From contig JAHIJU010000384.1 of assembly GCA_018898235.1 (NCBI GenBank), positions 1 through 6,991 on the forward strand: 6,991 bases of DNA. The letters are read 5' to 3'. The notes beneath the pieces were generated by a model, which was given only the letters and a program-made list of their open reading frames with translations, did not search any database and was not told the origin of the DNA. This document shows, one piece after another, positions 1 through 6,991 of this stretch; the first letter of the stretch is position 1; every line of letters begins with the position of its first letter. The position numbers were made by a program, and so were the translations under genes. The stretch is from Actinomycetota bacterium (GTDB taxonomy: Bacteria; Actinomycetota; Actinomycetes; Actinomycetales; Cellulomonadaceae).

Positions 1-1846
1 GCCTCGCGGACGGCCTTGAGCAGGTACTGCTCGAGGCGTTCGGGACTGATCGGCCCGTCGGCGGTCCAGGTACCGGCCAGGGTCTGCCAGAGGAGGTTCT
101 CGGTGCGCCCGTCGAGCAGGGCCGACCGGTGACCCGCCGTCGCATCGTGCAGGCGGTGCACCAACGTGGACCACTCGGGGGCGAGCTCGGACAGCACACC
201 GAGACGGGCCCGGGTGTCCTCGCCCCGTTTGGTGTCATGGGTCGAGGCCGTGGTCATCCCCAGCGGGAAGGCGGCCTGCGCATGCTGGGCCCAGGCGGCG
301 AGCTCCGTCGGTGTCAGGGCGAACCGCGCGGGTTCGCCGCCCACCTCGCACAGCCCGACGAGCTGCGTCCAGCGGTAGTACGCGGTGTCCTCGACGCCCT
401 TGGCCTGGACGGCTGCGCTCGTCTGGGCGAACCGCACGACGAGCTCGTCGCGTTGCTCGCCCCGCGTGCGTCCGGCGCTGCCCACCTCGCGGCCGAGCAG
501 GAGGTCGACGAGCACGGTCATCGTCTCGGCGCGCTCGGGGTCGAGGTGCTCCCGGGCCCGGGAGGCCGCCGCCTCGAGGGCCTCGATCGACTCCGCCCGG
601 GCCGGCTCACCGGGCACGACGTACGTGCGGTACCGGTCCATCTCGACCAGCAGGTTGACCAGGCAGTCGGCCAGGGCACGCCAGGTGTGGTCGCGCAGGC
701 GCAGGTCGTCCCGGCAGATGCCGGCCGCCAGCTCGGTGAGCCGGTGCACCTCGGCGTACAGCTGTCCGTCGACCACCTCCCGCTTGGCCTGCCCGACGAG
801 CTCGGCGAACGCGTCCGAGGTGTCCCCGGTCAGCCGGTGCATGAGCGCGCCGAGGACGGCCGCCCCGCTGGGGTCGAGGAACGTCTGCTGCACCCGCCAC
901 AACGTGTCGTACCCGGTGGTGCCCGCGCAGTCCCAGTCCCCGGCGAGCTCCTCGGAGCCGGCCAGGATCTTCTCCACGACCACCCAGGCGCCCCCCGTCG
1001 CCTCCCGCAGTCGCGCCAGGTAGCCGGCCGGATCGGCCAGTCCGTCCGGATGGTCGATCCGCAGTCCGTCCACCAGTCCCGAGCGGACCAGCTCGAGGAT
1101 CAGCCCGTGGGTGGCCTCGAAGACCTCGGGATCCTCGACCCGGACCGCCACGAGGGTGTCGACGTCGAAGAAGCGGCGGTAGTTGAGCTCCTCGTCGGCC
1201 ACCCGCCAGTAGGCCAGCCGGTAGTGCTGACGGTCCAGTAGCTCGGTCAGCGGCAGGGACTCGGTGCCCTCGCGCACCGGGAAGACATGCTCGTGGTAGC
1301 GCAGAACCGGACGCTGTCCCGCACCGTCGACATCGGCCATGTCGACCTCGAGCTCGCCGCGGGCGAGGACCGTGCCGAGCCGTTCGCCGAGCACGGGCAT
1401 GAGCAGTGCACCGTCGCCCAGCGACCAGTCGACGTCGAACCAGCGGGCGTAGCTCGAACCGGGCCCGTCCGTGAGCACCGACCACAGGGCCCGGTTGTGC
1501 CACGCGGGGGTCGGCACGGCCATGTGGTTCGGGACGATGTCGAGCACCAGACCGAGCCCGGCGGCGTGTGCCGTCGCGGCCAGTCGTTCGAGCCCGGCCC
1601 GGCCGCCCAGCGTGGGGGAGATCTCGTCGTGCGCCACCACGTCGTACCCGTGGGTCGATCCGGGGGCGGCGCGGAGCACCGGCGACAGGTACAGGTGACT
1701 GACCCCGAGCGAGGCGAGGTACGGGACCCGCGCGGCGGCATCGTCGAAGGTCAGGTCGGGGCCTAGCTGCAGGCGGTAGGTCGAGACCGGGACCACCGCC
1801 GTGGGCGAGGGCAGCCGTCGGGCGGATGTCGACCGAGTCTCGTTGG

Positions 1847-1850
<4 letters not shown>
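1..1850 (-). CDS. treY: Malto-oligosyltrehalose synthase TreY, C-terminus cut by window edge
   Basis: This enzyme isomerises the reducing-end alpha-1,4 linkage of maltodextrins to the alpha,alpha-1,1 bond of trehalose, in the cytoplasm (GH13 family). The window holds 616 complete codons in an uninterrupted frame; TreY proteins usually run to roughly 750-830 residues, so the C-terminal part lies beyond the left edge. The N-terminus has the family opening STYRLQL (about residues 23-29). Clear GH13 blocks follow: LDIVPNHM (103-110), LRIDHPDGL with nucleophile Asp266, VVVEKIL with acid/base Glu293, AKGVEDTAYYR (483-493) and THDTKR with Asp539. The GTG start at 1848-1850 is chosen because AGGGAG sits 7 bases upstream and because it overlaps the glgX stop by four bases, implying translational coupling. 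TreZ is expected next on the same strand. The identification is secure from these motifs and the glgX neighbour. Confidence 0.96.
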
Positions 1851-4084
<2,234 letters not shown>

Positions 4085-4091
4085 GGCCCTA

Positions 4092-4096
4092 CCCTG
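4092..4096 (-). promoter_or_regulatory. Weak ribosome binding site of glgX
   Basis: CAGGG on the minus strand lies 7 bases before the glgX ATG (4082-4084). A second AGGG at 4087-4090 is only 2 bases from the start and is probably too close. The match to the anti-Shine-Dalgarno sequence is modest, so the start rests mainly on the conserved N-terminus. Confidence 0.4.
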
Positions 4097-4124
4097 CCAG
4101 GCCCCTGTGACAGGCGCCCGGGGG

Positions 4125-4772
4125 TCAGTGCTGGACGTCGATCACGAGCCGGGCCGGGTCGGTCAGTGCGAACACCCGGAACGGCGCCGTGTGATCGAGC
4201 CCGACGAACGCCTGCGTCTGCCCCTCGAACACCCCGCGGAGGTTGACCTCGCGGACCTGGGGGAGTCCCGAGGGCTGCAGCGGGCTGCCGGCCCACTCGG
4301 CGACGCCCGTGTCGTAGGGATAGCCGGTGCCGTCGATCAGCACCTGGAGGTACGCCGCGCCCGCGACGGCCAGCGGCTGCCCGCTCGGGTCGTCGACGGG
4401 TGCCGCGACGTACTCGACGCGCCAGCCGGGCGCGCCGGCACCGCCGAGCGTGAGCACGACGCGGTCGTAGCCCTCATGGGTGGCCACGGTGACGTCGCTG
4501 ACGGTCAGCGCGGCGCCCGCCGACGGCTCGGCCGTGTCCGCAGCGGTGTCCGCCGGGAACGGCGGGGGCTCGGCCGTGCCCGTGGCGCCGGGCGAGGCCG
4601 CCGCCGTGCCCGTCGATCCGGGTGTCGGTGCCACCGTGGCCGTCGCGGTGCCCGCACCGCTCGTCGAGGGGTCGCCTGCTGGCGACGACCCCTGACCGCA
4701 TGCGGCCAGCATCCCGACGGCGACGACACCGATCGTCACCCACCCCGTCGCCCGGGCACCTGTCCACGTCAT
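4125..4772 (-). CDS. AMIN-like domain lipoprotein
   Basis: A predicted 215-residue lipoprotein exported and anchored to the outer face of the cytoplasmic membrane. The signal peptide has Arg7, a hydrophobic stretch at 11-24 and a lipobox Leu22-Ala23-Ala24-Cys25, so Cys25 would be lipidated. Residues 26 to about 87 form a low-complexity Ala/Thr/Pro/Gly/Ser linker that could span part of the cell wall. The C-terminal domain (about 88-215) has HEGYDRVVL (99-107), GWRVEYV (116-122), FEGQTQAFVGL (182-192) and PFRVFALTDPARLVIDV (197-213). This pattern matches the actinobacterial AMIN-like domain family, whose molecular function is not established; AMIN domains proper are linked to peptidoglycan or envelope localisation. 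The ATG is chosen because CAGGAG stands 6 bases upstream and the signal peptide begins there. A longer in-frame extension to 5255 is only a shadow of the preceding gene. The gene follows the transglutaminase-like gene by 34 bp. Lipoprotein and domain calls are firm; the role is unknown. Confidence 0.88.
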   Translation of the reverse strand: MTWTGARATGWVTIGVVAVGMLAACGQGSSPAGDPSTSGAGTATATVAPTPGSTGTAAASPGATGTAEPPPFPADTAADTAEPSAGAALTVSDVTVATHEGYDRVVLTLGGAGAPGWRVEYVAAPVDDPSGQPLAVAGAAYLQVLIDGTGYPYDTGVAEWAGSPLQPSGLPQVREVNLRGVFEGQTQAFVGLDHTAPFRVFALTDPARLVIDVQH

Positions 4773-4778
4773 CGCGAT

Positions 4779-4784
4779 CTCCTG
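4779..4784 (-). promoter_or_regulatory. Ribosome binding site of the AMIN-like lipoprotein gene
   Basis: CAGGAG on the minus strand lies 6 bases before the ATG at 4770-4772, within the 34-bp gap after the transglutaminase-like gene. It is a strong match and fixes the start of the lipoprotein, ruling out the much longer open frame that continues upstream. Confidence 0.75.
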
Positions 4785-4806
4785 TCCGGCCGGCAGCGCT
4801 GGCAGC

Positions 4807-5598
4807 TCACGCCAGAACGACCAACGTACGGACGTCGTCGTCCGGCAGGCTCTCCGCCACGGCGGAGACCTCCAGGTGGTCCAACGTGGCCAGCCCGTGG
4901 TGCACCGACAGGAACGCCGTGTCGGAGGCGTCGCGGCCGGTGGCGATGCGCAGCAGGGTGCTGCGCGGCGCGAGCGTGGTCGCGTCGACGACGTGCCAGC
5001 CGCCGCCGACGTACGCCTCGGCGACCGCGTGGAAGTCCATCGGCGCGAGCCCAGGGGCGTACACCGCCACGAGCCGCGCGGGCACGTCCAGGGCCCGCAG
5101 CAGCGCCACCACCAGGTGGCCGTAGTCGCGACAGACCCCCTGGCGGGCCAGCAGCGTGCGGACCGCACCGTCCGTCGGCCCGCTCGAACCGGGGACGTAG
5201 GCCAGCCTCGTGCCCACCCACGACGAGACTGCGGCGAGCAGGTCGACCCCGGCAAGCCCGGCGAACTCGGCGCGCGCCGTCGGCCCCAGAGTGTCGGACT
5301 CGCAGTAGCGCGACGGGCGCAGGTAGGTCAGCAGCTCGGCCTCGTCGGCCGGAGGACGAGCGGCGGTCTCACGGACCTCGGCCGTATAGGTCACCAGCAG
5401 TCGGCCGGGACCGGCGTCGACGACGTGCATGCGGGTGCCGTGCGGACCGCTCAGCACCCGCGGCGTCACGGCGGCGTCGTCGAGACCGATGGTCATCGAC
5501 TCGACGAGGCCGGGCCGCTCGGTGACGGCGATCTGCAGCGCCACCGTTGTCGGGCGCTGGACGTCGAGCACGAGGGTGGCGGCGACCTGTCGGAGCAT
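4807..5598 (-). CDS. Transglutaminase-like (papain-fold) family protein
   Basis: A 263-residue protein of the bacterial transglutaminase-like superfamily, a cysteine protease or amidase-like fold. Residues about 1-95 form a beta-rich N-terminal domain of the type often found before the catalytic core in these proteins. The core carries the expected triad: Cys156 in ARQGVCRDYGHL, His190 in APMDFHAVAEAYV and Asp205 in GWHVVDATT. I see no signal peptide or membrane segment, so it probably acts in the cytoplasm. The substrate is unknown; related proteins are annotated only as transglutaminase family proteins, and protease, amidase or cross-linking activity are all possible. The ATG at 5596-5598 is bounded by an in-frame TGA at 5611-5613 and matches the usual N-terminal pattern, but no convincing Shine-Dalgarno sequence precedes it. 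It is the first gene after the probable terminator at 5663-5693, so a promoter may lie in the 95-bp gap, although I cannot pick out -10 and -35 boxes. Confidence 0.9.
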   Translation of the reverse strand: MLRQVAATLVLDVQRPTTVALQIAVTERPGLVESMTIGLDDAAVTPRVLSGPHGTRMHVVDAGPGRLLVTYTAEVRETAARPPADEAELLTYLRPSRYCESDTLGPTARAEFAGLAGVDLLAAVSSWVGTRLAYVPGSSGPTDGAVRTLLARQGVCRDYGHLVVALLRALDVPARLVAVYAPGLAPMDFHAVAEAYVGGGWHVVDATTLAPRSTLLRIATGRDASDTAFLSVHHGLATLDHLEVSAVAESLPDDDVRTLVVLA

Positions 5599-5662
5599 CG
5601 GGCCATGCTGTCAGCCGTGCGGCGATGGCGCCTGTGCGCACCGTGCCGGCGTCCGCTCGATA

Positions 5663-5693
5663 CCGGCCGACCCGGCCAGGTCGAGTCGGCCGG
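5663..5693 (-). terminator. GC-rich hairpin after the ABC ATPase gene, probable terminator
   Basis: CCGGCCGAC and its exact inverted copy GTCGGCCGG form a 9-bp perfect stem around a 13-base loop, beginning one base after the ATPase TAG codon (5694-5696). No T-run follows on the minus strand (next bases TATCGAG), so it is not a classic intrinsic terminator. Hairpins without a T-tract at operon ends are commonly proposed as terminators or 3'-end protectors in high-GC actinobacteria. The position is persuasive; function is inferred. Confidence 0.5.
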
Positions 5694-6476
5694 CTACAGC
5701 ACGCGGGCCAGGAAGTCCCGGGTGCGCTGCTCCTGCGGTGCGCCGAGCACGGCCGCAGGGGACCCGTGCTCGACCACCTGACCGTCGGCCAGGAAGACGA
5801 CCTGGTCGGCGACCTCGCGGGCGAAGCCGATCTCGTGGGTGACCACGATCATCGACATGCCCGAACCGGCCAGGTCACGCATGACGGCGAGCACCTCGCC
5901 CACCAGCTCGGGGTCGAGCGCCGAGGTGGGCTCGTCGAACAGCATGAGCTCGGGGTCCATCGCGAGTGCCCGGGCGATGGCCACCCGTTGCTGCTGGCCA
6001 CCGGACAGCTGGGCCGGGTAGAAGTCGACCCGATCCGACAGCCCGACCTGGTCGAGCATCCCGCGGGCCCTGACCTCGGCCTGGGCCTTCGTCCGGCCCA
6101 GTACCTGCACCTGCGCCTCGACGACGTTGGCCAGGGCCGTCATGTGCGGGAAGAGGTTGAACCGCTGGAACACCATGCCGATCCGGGCCCGCTGCGCGGC
6201 GATCGCCTTGGGGTGCAGCCGGAACAGCGTCGGCTCACCGCGGCGCACGCCCTCGCGGTACCCGATGAGCTCGCCGTCGACGTGGATCGAACCGGCGTCG
6301 ATCTGCTCGAGCTGGTTGATGCAGCGCAGGGCGGTGGACTTGCCCGACCCGGAGGGCCCGAGCACCACGGTGACCGAGCCCTTGGGCACGGTCACGTCGA
6401 TCCCGCGCAGCACATGGTGCTCGCCGAAGAACTTGTGCACCCCGGCGAGCTCGACCATGGGCACCTGCTCGTTCAT
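5694..6476 (-). CDS. Polar amino acid-type ABC transporter, ATP-binding protein
   Basis: A 260-residue nucleotide-binding subunit of the HisP/GlnQ type that powers uptake through the permease encoded just upstream. It has Walker A GPSGSGKST (40-48), Q-loop Gln104 in GMVFQRFNLFPHMT, signature LSGGQQQ (157-163), Walker B LMLFDEPT with Asp181 and Glu182, a D-loop SALD (185-188) and switch His214. The RFNLFPHMT stretch after the Q-loop and the overall length are typical of the amino acid uptake branch. About 20 extra residues lie between beta-strands before the Q-loop (about 72-95), as in HisP-like members. The ATG overlaps the permease stop as ATGA (6473-6476), and GGAGG sits 6 bases upstream, so translation is likely coupled. 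The substrate cannot be read from the ATPase: glutamine, glutamate, histidine, cystine or a related solute are all possible. The gene ends at a hairpin. Confidence 0.95.
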   Translation of the reverse strand: MNEQVPMVELAGVHKFFGEHHVLRGIDVTVPKGSVTVVLGPSGSGKSTALRCINQLEQIDAGSIHVDGELIGYREGVRRGEPTLFRLHPKAIAAQRARIGMVFQRFNLFPHMTALANVVEAQVQVLGRTKAQAEVRARGMLDQVGLSDRVDFYPAQLSGGQQQRVAIARALAMDPELMLFDEPTSALDPELVGEVLAVMRDLAGSGMSMIVVTHEIGFAREVADQVVFLADGQVVEHGSPAAVLGAPQEQRTRDFLARVL

Positions 6477-6991
6477 CCCCAGCCTCCGGCGGGTCGGCCC
6501 ATGTCGTCCATCGTGGCGATCTCGGGGGTGGTGCGGGCTGCGTTGATGGCCGCCTGCCGCGGACCGCGACCGCCCCGGCGGGGTCCGGCGCGACCGGCGG
6601 GGTCGAACCCACGCCCGTAGTAGCGCTCCAGGTAGTGCTGGCCGACCATGAGCACGCTGGTGATCGACAGGTACCAGAGCGCGGCGACCAGCAGCAGGGG
6701 TACGGGTTGGAAGAGCCGGTTGCCGATCGCGTTGGTGGCGTACTGCAGGTCGAGGATGAACGGCACGGCAAGCACGAGCGACGTGGTCTTGAGCATGGAG
6801 ATCGTCTCGTTGCCGGTGGGCGGCACGATCACCCGCATGGCCTGCGGCAGCACGATCCTGCGCAGGATCGCACCGTCCTTCATGCCGAGTGCCTTGGCGG
6901 CCTCCTGCTGGCCGTGGTCGACGCTCTCCAGACCCGCCCGGACGATCTCGGCGAGGTACGCCGCCTCGTTGAGCGCCAGTCCGATGAGCGC
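6473..6991 (-). CDS. Polar amino acid-type ABC transporter permease, N-terminus cut by window edge
   Basis: The open frame runs from the right edge to a TGA at 6473-6475, giving the last 172 residues of an inner-membrane permease of the HisMQ/GlnP type. Numbering from the edge, NEAAYLAEIVRAG (8-20) leads into the EAA cytoplasmic loop EAAKALG...IVLP (30-49) that docks on the ATPase. Then comes PPTGNETISMLKTTSL (57-72), very typical of amino acid uptake permeases, and two hydrophobic segments, about 70-84 and 97-117. The last transmembrane helix ends at YLERYYGRG (120-128). A further 44 residues follow, rich in Arg, Gly, Pro and Ala and probably cytoplasmic and disordered. The true start lies beyond the edge; an internal Met at 6881-6883 should not be taken as the start because the conserved family sequence continues upstream of it. 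The gene is followed by its ATPase with a 4-base overlap. A substrate-binding protein is expected nearby but is not in view. Confidence 0.94.
   Translation of the reverse strand, partial: ALIGLALNEAAYLAEIVRAGLESVDHGQQEAAKALGMKDGAILRRIVLPQAMRVIVPPTGNETISMLKTTSLVLAVPFILDLQYATNAIGNRLFQPVPLLLVAALWYLSITSVLMVGQHYLERYYGRGFDPAGRAGPRRGGRGPRQAAINAARTTPEIATMDDMGRPAGGWG
6483..6487 (-). promoter_or_regulatory. Ribosome binding site of the ABC ATPase gene
   Basis: GGAGG on the minus strand lies 6 bases before the ATG at 6474-6476 and inside the last codons of the permease gene. It is a near-consensus site and supports this start and the overlapping-gene arrangement. Confidence 0.75.

Noticed and set aside
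1038..1055. Ala instead of an aromatic residue after the TreY nucleophile motif (HPDGLADP)
   Set aside because: Small residues occur at this position in actinobacterial TreY proteins as far as I recall, and the catalytic residues themselves are intact.
129..1241. Plus-strand open frame of 370 codons opposite treY
   Set aside because: The opposite strand encodes an uninterrupted TreY with all catalytic motifs. The plus-strand product has no recognisable domain and is an antisense shadow of GC-rich codons.
4101..4117. Short imperfect inverted repeat (6 of 7 pairs, 3-base loop) between the lipoprotein gene and glgX
   Set aside because: Too short and imperfect, with no T-run; a stem of this size is expected by chance in such GC-rich DNA. 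It also contains TGTGA, but without the matching TCACA half at the spacing of a CRP/GlxR site.
4773..5255. N-terminal extension of the lipoprotein open frame up to 5255
   Set aside because: This part is a shadow of the transglutaminase-like gene. The strong ribosome binding site at 4779-4784 and the signal peptide fix the start at 4772.
6190..6262. Insertion of about 20 residues before the Q-loop of the ABC ATPase
   Set aside because: HisP-like amino acid transport ATPases commonly carry extra residues here, so it is not unusual.
5547..6620. Plus-strand open frame of 357 codons opposite the ABC ATPase
   Set aside because: The minus strand carries every ABC ATPase motif in order, and the plus-strand product resembles nothing.

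Overview
The window is very GC-rich, with codons ending mostly in G or C. It looks like chromosomal DNA of a high-GC actinobacterium. The treY/glgX trehalose-glycogen genes, the AMIN-like lipoprotein and the gene style would fit a Micrococcales/Cellulomonas-type organism, but the genus is an inference from protein style only. Every gene I can support lies on the minus strand. Long plus-strand open frames (up to about 480 codons) run through the whole window, but they are the usual antisense shadows of GC-rich genes.

Reading in the direction of transcription (high to low coordinates), the right edge holds the 3' part of an amino-acid-type ABC permease (6473-6991). Its stop overlaps the start of a HisP/GlnQ-like ATPase gene (5694-6476) by an ATGA tetranucleotide. 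A 9-bp perfect GC-rich hairpin begins one base after the ATPase stop codon and probably marks the end of that operon. After a 95-bp gap comes a second minus-strand group: a cytoplasmic transglutaminase-like protein (4807-5598), an AMIN-like domain lipoprotein (4125-4772), the glycogen debranching enzyme GlgX/TreX (1847-4084) and malto-oligosyltrehalose synthase TreY (1-1850, cut by the left edge). The gaps are 34 bp, 40 bp and a 4-bp overlap.

The clearest functional unit is glgX-treY. GlgX/TreX removes alpha-1,6 branches from glycogen. TreY converts the reducing end of the linear maltodextrins to a trehalosyl unit. TreZ, expected just beyond the left edge, would release free trehalose. The transporter operon is separate and probably imports an amino acid or similar polar solute; its substrate-binding protein is not in view. 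The transglutaminase-like protein and lipoprotein have recognisable folds but no assigned role, and their placement directly ahead of glgX is the one slightly unexpected feature.

I see no RNA genes, mobile elements, CRISPR arrays, phage genes or large repeats. No non-coding stretch exceeds 95 bp. This is an ordinary core-genome region, and I found no convincing evidence of an undescribed system.
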